Numbered from the stretch's first letter, positions 19,847-29,714 are shown. The stretch is DNA of 64,000 nucleotides from Curtanaerobium respiraculi (GCF_024609215.1 NZ_JANIPD030000041.1:59784-123783); one strand, 5' to 3'. The notes: generated from the sequence alone by a model not told the origin. Program-made: numbers and translations.

Positions 19847-20264
19847 TCTCTTTATCGCTTCTATATCAATTTAAGGTGAGCTTTGCCCTGGAGAGCCGGT
19901 CTGACTGCGCTTTAATGACAAATAGTGCGTGTTTCTCTATATCGCCGAATATCATCAATGGGTAAGTACAGGTGTAGACCCACCATTCGGTTCGACTATT
20001 TCGAACGCCTCTGGCGGGTACAGATAGTCCTTTTCGACTATGCGATACCACCCGTTTTCGATCGATTGAACTCCATATAGTTTGCCGTCAACCCCTCCTG
20101 CCAACGCGCCAACGTCCGTAACTTTTCAAAGTAACCGCACCTCCTAGTTTTGCATTATGAGATGAAAAGTTACCGTTCGGATTCCGCCCAAACCGAAAAG
20201 GGCCTTTCGCCGATATGGCTCGGCCGTGTGCATAGAGGCCGCGTCCGTGCTGTAGAATGCGGGC
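19847..20264. other. Gap with a possible gene remnant and a palindrome half-site
   Basis: The gap contains the minus-strand remnant at 19955-20104 and, at about 20121-20145, a TTTTCAAAGTAACCGCACC relative of the GGTTGCAAAT palindrome. The end of the gap carries the TAGAAT before the LytTR gene. Confidence 0.5.
19955..20104 (-). pseudogene. Possible gene remnant (about 50 codons)
   Basis: On the minus strand a frame ending at the TGA at 19955 reads like a real protein end, with DGKLYGVQSIENGWYRIVEK and then DYLYPPEAFEIVEPNGG. It has no proper start: in-frame stops lie upstream and the only initiator-like codon is TTG at 20104. I do not recognise the family. GC is lower than average, as in the adjacent AlbA_2 gene. 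Confidence 0.35.
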
Positions 20265-21051
20265 ATGAGGATAGCCATATTGGAAGACAGCTTGAGCGAG
20301 GCGCGCTTGCTCAGGGGCTTGACGGAACGCTACTTTTCCGTGCATGCCTCCGACGTGAGCGTGGACTGCTACCAAACCGCTCGGGCCTTTTTCTCGGGTT
20401 TTGCCCCTGATCGCTACAGTATCGCCCTGCTCGACTGCTACCTGGATTTCCTGCATGGAAGCATGCAGGTCCCCGGAAAGGCGCTGCCCGAGCCGAGCGC
20501 CGCCAGCTTCACGGGTATCGATGTAGCCCGCCGCATCCGCGAGTCCGATACGCGCTGCAAGATCGTGTTCGTCACCTCCAGCAGGGATTTCGCCGTGGAA
20601 AGCTACGAGGTGCATGCTGAGGATTATCTGCTGAAGCCGATCACGTACGAACGCCTTGCCAGCGTGTTCGACAACATGGAGCTGGATGGCCTGGAGCCCC
20701 GCATCGTCCGCGTTGGAAACTGCGAGATCGATGCAAACGCCCTGTGCTGGGCGCGCACGTCCGGACACTATATTGAGCTGCATATTTCTGGGGGGGGGGG
20801 TGCTTCGATTCCGTGCCAGCTTCGCGCAGCTGCAGTCTGCGCTGTCCGAAATGCCGCAGTTCTATGTCTCAGCCCGCGGTTACCTTGCAAATCTCGACAT
20901 GGTCGAGCAAATAGAGGATGGAGAGTTCGTTCTGCGGAATGGGGAGCGCGTGCCCATCAGCCGCAGGAACAGTGCCGAAGCGCGTGCCGCATGGGCGGAC
21001 TGGGAGGCGCGAAACTTCGATAGAGCGCATCCGCAATCCGGTAAAGGATGA
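20265..21051 (+). CDS. LytTR-family response regulator, frame broken at a G11 tract
   Basis: Two overlapping frames together make one complete LytTR regulator. Frame one (from ATG 20265) gives the receiver domain: acidic pocket LED near residue 7, phosphoacceptor Asp57 in IALLDCYLD, Ser/Thr in VTSSRDF and Lys in LLKPITYERL. It continues into the DNA-binding domain up to YIELHIS. The G tract 20790-20800 then shifts the reading. The remainder lies in the other frame: VLRFRASFAQLQSAL, FYVSARGYLANLDMVEQ and LRNGERVPISRRN, the core of a LytTR DNA-binding domain, ending at 21051. With ten G the whole would be read as one protein of about 261 residues; with the eleven G present it terminates out of frame. 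A TAGAAT lies only 7 bases before the ATG, so a leaderless mRNA is possible. The kinase gene overlaps its stop by 4 bases. Confidence 0.85.
20790..20800 (+). repeat. Homopolymer run of 11 G inside the LytTR gene
   Basis: Eleven consecutive G, at the exact point where the response-regulator reading frame changes. Slippage by one base would restore the full-length protein. It is either a phase-variation tract or a sequencing/assembly length error. Confidence 0.8.
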
Positions 21052-22472
21052 CCATGGGCTCTTTCGCGGTGCAGATCATCTGGTCGGTTTCCGAGCAGCT
21101 CATCATGGTTCCCTCTGCGTATTTGGCAATCGAGCCGTTCTACAGGCATGGGAACATATCACGACGCGTTTTCCTGCTGCTCATGGCGTTCAGCGCGTTA
21201 CTTGGCGTATCGTGTGGAATCCTGTACGTCTTCTACCCCCAACTGCAGATGCTGCTGTTTGCGTTAAGCGGGGTCGCCGTGGCGGTCATGCTCCCGCTGC
21301 TGCTTCGTGTCAGGTCCGTGCAGGGTCTGCTCCAATTCCTGTTCCTGTTCTCCTTTTCCGAGTTCCTCAACTACACCATTGTCAACCTGGCATTTGTCGC
21401 CGACGCCTACATGGGCGATTCCGCTCTCACCACCCACAGCTTGACATGGGTCGGGATGGGTATTCAGTGGGTTCTCGTCACATTGGAGATTCTGGCGTAT
21501 CGGCGAGTGCTCCGTACCCGGATATCCTATCTGCTGGCATGCGGCCAAGATGGATACACCGATCTGTTCTGGAAGAGGATCTGGTTCATCCCCCTCGTCA
21601 CGTATCTGGTTGAGATAGTCGCTATTCCCTACGACACGGCCATTCTCCGCGATGATGGAAACGGGGTGAAGGCCACGCTCCTGATGCTGATCATGATCAT
21701 GTTCGTGTTGGTGGCGTTCGGACTCGAATACCGTCTCATGCGGGAAAAGGAAGAGGCCATCAGCCGTTTGCGCGAGAATGACCTGCTCCAATTGAGACTG
21801 CGGCAGATGTCGAGCCTTGAGAGCCGCATCGCAGAGGCGCGGAAGGCCCGCCATGACCTGAGGCATTTCCAGAACACGGTTGCCATGATGGCCGAAAGGG
21901 GCGATGTCGAGGAGATGCGTGCATACGCCCGCGCATTCGGCGAAGCATTGGACAGGGATCCGCTCGTGTGGTGCGAGAACCCCCTGGCGAACGCCATCAT
22001 CGACTTCTACCTCGTCCATGCGCGCGACATTGGGGCCGAGGTGGAAGTCGATGCGGATGTTCCTGATGAGTGCGGCATCACCGACCTGCAGCTTTCGAGT
22101 CTGCTCGGCAACGTTCTGGAGAACGCCGTCGAAGCCATCGGGCGCATGGGATCGGTTGCCGGGGCCGTTGATGGTCGAGCAGATGCCGCTCCCTCAGGCA
22201 CTCCATCGGCGCCACAGCTTTCCATCCGCCTGTCGGCAGGACCCGACTGGAAATTCGTGCTGGATGTCCGCAACTCATACAACGGGAAGCTGAAGCGCGA
22301 TGGCACGGGAGTTTTTCTGTCCGCAAAGCATCCCGGTTCCGGCGTGGGAACGGCGAATGTCCGAGAGCTTGCCGAAAGCGCCGGGGGCTTTGCGCGTTTC
22401 GGGGACGAGGACGGCTTGTTCCGCACCTTCATCGTGATCCCCGTCCAACATGCTCAAGGCAAGATGCCATGA
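21048..22472 (+). CDS. GHKL-family sensor histidine kinase (AgrC-like architecture)
   Basis: 474 residues. About six hydrophobic segments occupy residues 5-215 (for example VFLLLMAFSALLGVSCGILYVF, VAVMLPLLLRV, LLMLIMIMFVLVAFGLEYRL), the layout of peptide-sensing kinases. A coiled-coil linker (REKEEAISRLRENDLLQLRL) leads to the phosphoacceptor His269 in ARKARHDLRHFQ. The ATPase domain has the N box LLGNVLENAVEA and the G box GSGVGTANVREL. It should phosphorylate the LytTR regulator whose stop codon it overlaps (ATGA). In related systems this pair controls surface proteins or bacteriocins, and the giant adhesin follows 277 bases downstream. No peptide-signal gene was found nearby. Confidence 0.88.
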   Translation: MTMGSFAVQIIWSVSEQLIMVPSAYLAIEPFYRHGNISRRVFLLLMAFSALLGVSCGILYVFYPQLQMLLFALSGVAVAVMLPLLLRVRSVQGLLQFLFLFSFSEFLNYTIVNLAFVADAYMGDSALTTHSLTWVGMGIQWVLVTLEILAYRRVLRTRISYLLACGQDGYTDLFWKRIWFIPLVTYLVEIVAIPYDTAILRDDGNGVKATLLMLIMIMFVLVAFGLEYRLMREKEEAISRLRENDLLQLRLRQMSSLESRIAEARKARHDLRHFQNTVAMMAERGDVEEMRAYARAFGEALDRDPLVWCENPLANAIIDFYLVHARDIGAEVEVDADVPDECGITDLQLSSLLGNVLENAVEAIGRMGSVAGAVDGRADAAPSGTPSAPQLSIRLSAGPDWKFVLDVRNSYNGKLKRDGTGVFLSAKHPGSGVGTANVRELAESAGGFARFGDEDGLFRTFIVIPVQHAQGKMP

Positions 22473-22749
22473 TGGGGAGGCATACCCGCAGCAGCGCTTC
22501 CATCGGCCGCCTCCTTCGATCTTGAGTTCAAGCTTTCCCGCCTTTCCCTCGTCCGCGGCGTGAATGGTCACGTATAGGCACGAACGGCGTCCCCCTTGCA
22601 TTGTCCGGCGATGCACCCTCGAACAAAATCGGATTACGGGTTTCCCTTGCGAGGGGCACGGCGTGATGCCGCGCCCAAAATCTGCTTGGGACTCACCCGA
22701 TGGTCGAACTGGGTTCGGAAGACCTGCGGAGGCAGATGGAGGAGTCGCC

Positions 22750-25700
22750 ATGGTTGTGAAGATGCGAGGCGTGTTGAGAGCAAGCGTGCTTTTCCTGGTT
22801 TCCGTGCTGGCGATTGCCGCGTTCCTGGCGATCGGCACGTCCCAGGCTTTTGCGGAAGAAGGGGAGCAGTCCGCTGAGACAATGGCTCCCACGCACAGCA
22901 AGGCGCTCACGTCTAACGGCGATGGAACCTACACGCTCTCGCTGAGCGTGACGGGCCGCGCTTCGAGCAGCACAACCTCAAACAAAGCGGACGTCATCGT
23001 CATCTTCGATCGCTCGGGCAGTATGGGAGAGGATGCTTCCGAAACAACATATGAAGAGCACCCGACGGGGAGCTACGGTCTTGTCAATGGCAGATATGTG
23101 AATCTTTATCGGCACACCGGTGGTTGGGGGAGCGGCTATTCCCAGATCGACAACGACACCACTTCTGGCACCGTGTACTATAGGGGGAGCGGTTCTTTCG
23201 CGGGCTACTACGAGTATACGGGCACGCGCTATAGAGCGCACACCATCACGGGCACGCGCCTCTCTGTCGCGAAAAGCGCCGTGAACTCGCTCGCGCAGCA
23301 GCTGCTCAGCAACAACACCGCCGACGATCCCGATAGGGTGCAGCTTTCGCTCGTCACCTTCTCGGATACCGCCGCAACGTCTCTTTCCGGGACGACCAAC
23401 TTGAACACCTTCCAGAGAACGGTGAACGGCATCAGGGCAAACGGAGGCACCAACTGGGAAGATGCGCTTCAAAAGGCCAATGACGTGCAGACGCGCGAGG
23501 GCGCAGACGTTCACGTGATCTTCGTTTCGGACGGGAACCCGACGTTTAGGAACACCAAGGGCGGCGGCGCTTATTGGGGCGAAGATGCGGAGCACGGCTT
23601 TTGGCCCAACTACTACTATGGCTCCGGCAGCAGCGACAACAATGGCAAGAACTTCCGATATGCGCTGGTCCAGGCGCAGAACATCGTGAATGCCGGCAAG
23701 GCCTTCTATTCGGTGGGAACGTTCGGCGACGCGAGCAACATGCAGGATCTTGCCACGCAAAGCGGTGCCCCGGCATCCAACTATTACGATGCGACCGATC
23801 AAAGCGCATTGAATGCGGCGTTTGCCAACATCATCAACAAGATCACAAACGCGCTCGGCTATACGAAAATCAGCATCAGGGATGGCATAACCGCCATGAC
23901 CTCGACTGCGTTGGTAAGCGGGCAGCCCGAAGGGTTCGCCTACACCAGGAGCGGCGGAAGCTACGGAGGCGGGACTCCATGGGGCGATGCTCCCCAGGCG
24001 ATGTACGATGGCTCCGCCGTCTCCTGGAACCTCGAAGATATGGTTCTGGAGGACGGCGTGACCTATACGGTAAGCTTCAGGGTGTGGCCCTCGCAGGAGG
24101 CATACGACCTCGTCGCCGACCTCAACAACGGCATAAAGCGGTACAACGACCTCACCGAGGAGCAGAAGGCGCAGATCGTCTCCGTTGAAGGCGGCTACGG
24201 CTTGAAGACCAACACGGACACGTCAGTCGGCTACACCCAGGTCGAAACGGTGACGACGTCGGTCCTCCCCGAAGGCGCCGTGCAAAACCCCGACGGAAGC
24301 TACTCATACGATGGGTTCACCTATACCAAGAACGATGACGGAACGTGGACCGGCAGGAAGGAGACGCCGGGGGAGAGCGCATTCGAAAACCCCGACCCCA
24401 TGCCGCTCACGAACAGCAAGATGACCGTCGCGAAGGCATGGAACGACTCGCTCGATACCGGCCAGCGCCCGGAGAACGTCACGCTGCGGATAAAACGGGA
24501 CGATGACACCTACATCGACATCATCTTGAACGGCGGCAACAGCTGGACGAAACAGATAGACGTGGCGCCGGGCCTGAAGGCGGATGGCGAGATTCTGGAG
24601 GAGGGCCACGATTACACGATCGAGGAAGTCGATGCGGATTACCACTTCGAGCTCAAGGCCGATCCCTTCCATCCCATGATCGTCGACGGCGTTCTGAACA
24701 AAAACGAGACCGGTGGGGCGACCGTCACAGCGACGAACGACCTCAAGGGCGGTCTGAACATCACGAAGGCCGTCACGGCCGACGAGGGGCTGACGGCTCC
24801 CGACGCCAAGTTCAGCATGACGGTGACGCTGACGAAGCCCGACGGCACGCCGTGGACCGAAGGCACCTATAACGGCACGATCGACGATAACGACCTGAGC
24901 TATCTGAAGTACCGGATCTTCCACAAGGACGGCACCTCCACGGACAAGATGATGATCAAATCCGGCGATGTGATCACGCTCGCGGCGGGCGAGTCCGCGC
25001 GCATCATCAACGTTGCCGCAGGGACAACCTATAGCGTGGAGGAGACGAACATCCCATCCGGCTTCACGCTCGCTTCGACGCCCGCGGGCACGAGCGGAAC
25101 CATCAACGCGAACTCCGGCCCTAGCGTGACCTTCATCAACAACTATTCCGTGAGCGAGATGACCGCGTCTATTCCGGTGACGAAGAAGCTCTCCCTGCCT
25201 GCAGGCGTCGATCCGAAAGACCACGACATCACGGGCAAGTACACTTTCACGTTGACGGCGGACGGCAACGCGCCGCTCCCGGCTACCACGAGCTGCACCA
25301 ACCCGGATGCCGATGGCGGCAATATGAGCTTCGGCGATATCACCTACGACAAGCCGGGCACCTATACCTACCATGTCGCGGAAACCGGATCGGCTCCGGG
25401 TGTCTCCAATGACCCGCAGTCCTCCAAGACCGTGACGGTCGTCGTGACCGACGGGGGGAACGGAACGCTTTCGGCGCAGGTCCAAGGCGCGGATGGAACG
25501 GCTGCGGCTCCGAGCGAAAGCACGACCTTCACCAACACCTATTCGGTGGATGAGGTGACGGTCGCCATCCCGGTGACCAAGAGCCTGACCATCCCGGCGG
25601 GGCAAACGGGCCCCGGGAGTATCGCGGGCAAGTACACGTTCACGCTTTCACCGGAAAACGGGGCTCCGATGCCGGCTGCGGGCGGCGAGGTCGTCACGAA

Positions 25701-28700
25701 CCCGAATGCGGGCGGCGGTACGGTGAACTTCGGGAACATCACGTACACCGCACCCGGCACCTATGCCTACACGATCACTGAATCGGGCACCGTCGACGGC
25801 GTCGCCAACGATGCGGCGGCTGCCAGCGGCAAGAGGGTGAGCGTCGAAGTCACCGATAACGGCGACGGCACGTTGAACGCCTCCATCAAGGGCGCAGACT
25901 CCACTGCCGCGGAGGCCAAGGCAAGCACGACCTTCACGAACGCCTATAATGCGACGCCCGCCAAGGCGAGCATCCCGGTGAAGAAGGTCTTGAGCGCTGC
26001 TGCAGGGCTGACACCCCCGGACATCACCGAGAAATACACCTTCACGCTCAGCTCTTCCTCCGGTGCGCCGCTGCCGGCTGCGACCGAGCTCAAGAACCCC
26101 GACGCCGACGGCGGAACGGCCACCTTCGGCGAAATCTCGTATACCAAAGTGGGAACGTACAATTACACCCTCAGCGAGAGCGGCACGGTCGACGGTGTCA
26201 CCAACGACAACAGCGGATCGAAAAACGTCATCGTGACCGTGACCGATAACGGCAGGGGCGCTCTTGTCGCCGCCGTCAGCTCATCTGCCGCCAACCCGGT
26301 CACATTCACCAACACCTATGCGGTCAACCCCGTCGAGGCGACCATTCCCGTGACCAAGGTTCTGGATACGGGCGACTTCGAGGGGCCTTCCTCGATCGCA
26401 AACGCCTACACCTTCAAGCTGACGCCTCAGAACGGGGCGCCTGCGGCGAGCGTTTCCGAGGTCAAGAACCCCGATGCTGCGGGCGGCACGGCGTCGTTCG
26501 GCGCCATCAGCTTCACCGCTCCGGGCACCTACACGTATGTGATTACGGAAAGCGGCACAGTAGCCGGCGTCACCAACGACGAGGCAGCTACATCGGGCAA
26601 GACCGTGACGGTCGAGGTCGAGGACAAGGGAGACGGCACCATGAGCGCCACCGTCAAGGGAGCGGACGGTACCGGCGATAACCCGAGCAACACGACCTTC
26701 ACGAACACGTACAAGGCGGTCCCGGCAAAGGCCAAGATCCCGGTGACGAAGTTCCTGTCGTATGACAGCGTCCTCACGCCGCCGAGCATCCAGGATAAAT
26801 ACACGTTCACGCTGAATGCGGAAGCGGGTACCCCGATGCCCGAGACGACCAGTTGCACTAATCCGAGTGCCACGGGCGGTGATATGAGCTTCGGCGATAT
26901 CGCCTACGACAAGCCGGGCACCTATACGTACACGGTGACGGAATCCGGCGAGGTTGCCGGCGTCACCAACGACGCGGTGCCCACCAAGACCGTGACGGTC
27001 GAGGTCAAGGACAAGGGCGACGGCACGTTGAGCGCCACCGTCAGGGGCGCAGATTCCACGGGTGGGGAGGTTAGCGGCAACACGACCTTCACGAACACGT
27101 ATGCGGTGAAAGCGGCCGAGGCATCCATTCCCGTGGCAAAGGCGCTCGTCGTTCCCGAAGGCCTGACGGGGCCGGATATCACCGAGGCATACGCTTTCAC
27201 GCTCGCTGCGAAGGACGATGCCCCGCTGCCGGAGACGACGGTGCTCAAGAATCCCGGCGCGACCGGTGGAGAGGTGAGCTTCGGGAAGATCGAGTTCACG
27301 GCTCCCGGTACCTACACCTATACGATCACCGAAGAGGGTGCGGTGAGCGGCGTGACGAATGATGCGGCCGCTGCAGCGGGCAAGACCGCGATCGTCGAGG
27401 TGACGGATAACGGCGACGGCACGTTGAACGCCGAGGTCAAGGGCGCAGACTCCACTGCCGCGGAGGCCAAGGCCAGCACGACCTTCACCAACACCTACGG
27501 CGTCAGCCCCGTGAAGGCGGCCATAACCGCGAAGAAGGTCCTTAAGAACGGGGAGCTTGCCCAGGGCGCTTTCAATTTCACGATAAGCGCAGCGACGGAA
27601 GGCGCCCCGATGCCCGTTTCACCGAACGCGATCAACGCGGCAGACGGAACGGTTGCCTTCGGAGACATCACCTTCAGCAAGCCAGGCACATATAAGTACA
27701 TCGTCAAAGAGGTTGCGGGAGCCGCCGGGTGCTACGACTACGATACGTCGGAGAAGCCGGTGACGGTTACGGTCACCGACAATATGGACGGTACGATGTC
27801 CGCCTCCGTCGAAGGAGGGGGAGCTTCCGCCACCTTCACCAACACATACCATGCCGAGAGCGGCGATGTCTTCTTGGGCGCGGTAAAACTCGTGAACGGG
27901 GAGGCGGCTCCCAAGGATATATTCCAATTCACCATCAGCGCCGATGACGGGGGCAGGCTGCCGGAAGCCACGACCGTCACGAATAACGGCGGGAGCGTCT
28001 CCTTCGGCCCCATCAAGTACGATGCGAGCATCTTCGAGGACATTGCGGATGGGGGAGACAAGGTTGCGGATACCGCCGACGATGCTTCCGCGAAAGTCGA
28101 TGCGACGGTTGACTTGGGCATGATATCGGGTGCGAAGATCTCGGTCCAGCTGCTTGCGGGCGGCAAGGCCGTCGGCGAACCCGTTGCTCTGGAGAAGGAC
28201 GAAGGGGGAGCTTGGAAGGCGCACTCCTGGGAGGGCCTCGACAAGCTGGACGAAAGCGGAAAGGACATAGCATACTCTGCGACGTACAAGGTTGACGAGG
28301 GCGAGTCCGTGCCCGTGCCTGCCGAACGCCTCTCGATCACCGAGCAGGAGGCTGCTCCGGCGGCCGACCAGAAGGAGGATAAGGCGGCGAAGCCTACTCC
28401 GAGAACCAAGACGTACCACTACACCATCGAGGAGATTGCCGGGAGCGCGCCGGGATATACCTATGCGACCGATGCGGTGCATGCGACCGTCACCGTGACC
28501 GATGACGGATCTGGCAACCTCGTTGCGACGACCCGATACGATGGTGGCAATACCTTCCGCAACACGTACGAAGCCCATGGTGGCGCCGTGGTCAATGCCA
28601 AGAAGACCCTGGAGGGCGCTGCGCTGGCCGAAGGGCAGTTCACCTTCGGGCTCTTCGAGGGCGACGAGCAAGTCGGGGTGGCGACCAACGCCGCCGATGG

Positions 28701-29481
28701 CTCGGTCGAGTTCGATCTCGCATATGACCAGGGCGATGCGGGAACGCACCGCTACACCATGCGCGAACTGGTCAACGCACCGCAGGTCGGCTATACCTAC
28801 GATAGCAGCGTCAAGACCGCTTGCGTCACCGTGACCGACAACGGCGACGGGACCATGGCCACGCAGGTCGAGTACGATGGGGACATGACTTTCGCCAACT
28901 CGTACGATCCGCTGCCGGTCAACGTCACCCTCGCCGCGACCAAGGTCCTGGACGGCGCCGCCCTGCAAGCCGGGCAGTTCAGCTTCCAGGCGAAGGATGA
29001 AAGCGGCAAGGTCGTTCGGACCGCAAGCAACAAGGCCGACGGGTCGATTGTGCTCGACGGCATAGGCATAGCGGCGCCCGGTACTTACACATATACGGTC
29101 AGCGAGATCTCCGGTAAGGAGAAGGGCATCACATACGATACCAAGGTTGCGACTTACGTGGTCTCGGTGGAAGACGCGGACGGCCAGCTCGTCGTGACGG
29201 GCATCACGGTCGACGGCGCGAAGGATGCGCAGGCGGTGTTCACCAACGTCTACGCGGGGCAAGTCAATCCCCCTGCCGAGGACGCCGAAATTCCTCCCGC
29301 CGCGAACGCTGGGGCATACAAAGAGGGTATGCCGCTCACCGGCGACGGCGCGGGACTTCCATGGCTTGCTTTTGCCGTTGGCGTTGGAGCTGCAGTTATG
29401 GCAGTCGCCCTGCGCGGAATCCGGCAATCTGAAAGAGGAAGGATACGGGGAAGCCATATAGCGGGGAGGAAGCGCAAGTAG
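22750..29481 (+). CDS. Giant LPXTG-type surface adhesin/pilin with VWA domain and FctA-like repeats
   Basis: 2243 residues, cell-wall anchored. A signal peptide (residues 1-35, VLFLVSVLAIAAFLAIG, cut near AFAEE) is followed by a von Willebrand A domain (about 79-375) with the MIDAS start DRSGSM at residue 87. Then come a CnaB-like domain (KMTVAKAWNDSLDTGQRPEN) and a DUF5979-like segment. From about residue 800 to 2170 there are about ten repeats of roughly 110-140 residues of the FctA/Spy0128 pilin type. These carry IPVTKxL, YTFTL, SFGDI-Y-KPGTYTY and TFTNTY signatures, and often form internal Lys-Asn isopeptide bonds. The C-terminus has the sorting signal MPLTG (residue 2194), a hydrophobic helix and a basic tail. 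ATG 22750 follows GGAGGAG; the open frame extends 62 codons upstream but the signal peptide marks this start. The architecture is that of a pilus tip or backbone adhesin. Confidence 0.92.
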   Translation: MVVKMRGVLRASVLFLVSVLAIAAFLAIGTSQAFAEEGEQSAETMAPTHSKALTSNGDGTYTLSLSVTGRASSSTTSNKADVIVIFDRSGSMGEDASETTYEEHPTGSYGLVNGRYVNLYRHTGGWGSGYSQIDNDTTSGTVYYRGSGSFAGYYEYTGTRYRAHTITGTRLSVAKSAVNSLAQQLLSNNTADDPDRVQLSLVTFSDTAATSLSGTTNLNTFQRTVNGIRANGGTNWEDALQKANDVQTREGADVHVIFVSDGNPTFRNTKGGGAYWGEDAEHGFWPNYYYGSGSSDNNGKNFRYALVQAQNIVNAGKAFYSVGTFGDASNMQDLATQSGAPASNYYDATDQSALNAAFANIINKITNALGYTKISIRDGITAMTSTALVSGQPEGFAYTRSGGSYGGGTPWGDAPQAMYDGSAVSWNLEDMVLEDGVTYTVSFRVWPSQEAYDLVADLNNGIKRYNDLTEEQKAQIVSVEGGYGLKTNTDTSVGYTQVETVTTSVLPEGAVQNPDGSYSYDGFTYTKNDDGTWTGRKETPGESAFENPDPMPLTNSKMTVAKAWNDSLDTGQRPENVTLRIKRDDDTYIDIILNGGNSWTKQIDVAPGLKADGEILEEGHDYTIEEVDADYHFELKADPFHPMIVDGVLNKNETGGATVTATNDLKGGLNITKAVTADEGLTAPDAKFSMTVTLTKPDGTPWTEGTYNGTIDDNDLSYLKYRIFHKDGTSTDKMMIKSGDVITLAAGESARIINVAAGTTYSVEETNIPSGFTLASTPAGTSGTINANSGPSVTFINNYSVSEMTASIPVTKKLSLPAGVDPKDHDITGKYTFTLTADGNAPLPATTSCTNPDADGGNMSFGDITYDKPGTYTYHVAETGSAPGVSNDPQSSKTVTVVVTDGGNGTLSAQVQGADGTAAAPSESTTFTNTYSVDEVTVAIPVTKSLTIPAGQTGPGSIAGKYTFTLSPENGAPMPAAGGEVVTNPNAGGGTVNFGNITYTAPGTYAYTITESGTVDGVANDAAAASGKRVSVEVTDNGDGTLNASIKGADSTAAEAKASTTFTNAYNATPAKASIPVKKVLSAAAGLTPPDITEKYTFTLSSSSGAPLPAATELKNPDADGGTATFGEISYTKVGTYNYTLSESGTVDGVTNDNSGSKNVIVTVTDNGRGALVAAVSSSAANPVTFTNTYAVNPVEATIPVTKVLDTGDFEGPSSIANAYTFKLTPQNGAPAASVSEVKNPDAAGGTASFGAISFTAPGTYTYVITESGTVAGVTNDEAATSGKTVTVEVEDKGDGTMSATVKGADGTGDNPSNTTFTNTYKAVPAKAKIPVTKFLSYDSVLTPPSIQDKYTFTLNAEAGTPMPETTSCTNPSATGGDMSFGDIAYDKPGTYTYTVTESGEVAGVTNDAVPTKTVTVEVKDKGDGTLSATVRGADSTGGEVSGNTTFTNTYAVKAAEASIPVAKALVVPEGLTGPDITEAYAFTLAAKDDAPLPETTVLKNPGATGGEVSFGKIEFTAPGTYTYTITEEGAVSGVTNDAAAAAGKTAIVEVTDNGDGTLNAEVKGADSTAAEAKASTTFTNTYGVSPVKAAITAKKVLKNGELAQGAFNFTISAATEGAPMPVSPNAINAADGTVAFGDITFSKPGTYKYIVKEVAGAAGCYDYDTSEKPVTVTVTDNMDGTMSASVEGGGASATFTNTYHAESGDVFLGAVKLVNGEAAPKDIFQFTISADDGGRLPEATTVTNNGGSVSFGPIKYDASIFEDIADGGDKVADTADDASAKVDATVDLGMISGAKISVQLLAGGKAVGEPVALEKDEGGAWKAHSWEGLDKLDESGKDIAYSATYKVDEGESVPVPAERLSITEQEAAPAADQKEDKAAKPTPRTKTYHYTIEEIAGSAPGYTYATDAVHATVTVTDDGSGNLVATTRYDGGNTFRNTYEAHGGAVVNAKKTLEGAALAEGQFTFGLFEGDEQVGVATNAADGSVEFDLAYDQGDAGTHRYTMRELVNAPQVGYTYDSSVKTACVTVTDNGDGTMATQVEYDGDMTFANSYDPLPVNVTLAATKVLDGAALQAGQFSFQAKDESGKVVRTASNKADGSIVLDGIGIAAPGTYTYTVSEISGKEKGITYDTKVATYVVSVEDADGQLVVTGITVDGAKDAQAVFTNVYAGQVNPPAEDAEIPPAANAGAYKEGMPLTGDGAGLPWLAFAVGVGAAVMAVALRGIRQSERGRIRGSHIAGRKRK

Positions 29482-29714
29482 ATTGAGCGACATACGGCCT
29501 GACGGCTCCGGGGGAGAAGCCCGGTAGTCGAGGCTGTATCGAAAACCCCTTCGGGAAGAGGGCCAGGACCTGGCATGAACTGCCTCCTATTCCTTGGACA
29601 CAGGAAATGGGAGGCGGTTCAGCGGGATCCGGTCCTCGCTTTTGTTGTGCGTTCGCGCCCCCGCAGGTTATCTAAAACCCTCCTTGCCAACGCGTCAGCG
29701 CCAACGCAAAGGCA

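Noticed and set aside
22564-22749. 62-codon N-terminal extension of the adhesin
   Set aside because: It precedes a perfect signal peptide and ribosome site at 22750 and has no recognisable content.
27619-29493. 624-codon minus-strand frame opposite the adhesin repeats
   Set aside because: Periodic shadow of the repeats on the other strand.
29531-29680. Fifth copy of family A (AGGCTGTATCGAAAACCCC and AGGTTATCTAAAACCCTCC)
   Set aside because: The two ends are in the same orientation in place of inverted, and the interior is unrelated. At most they are degenerate solo ends.
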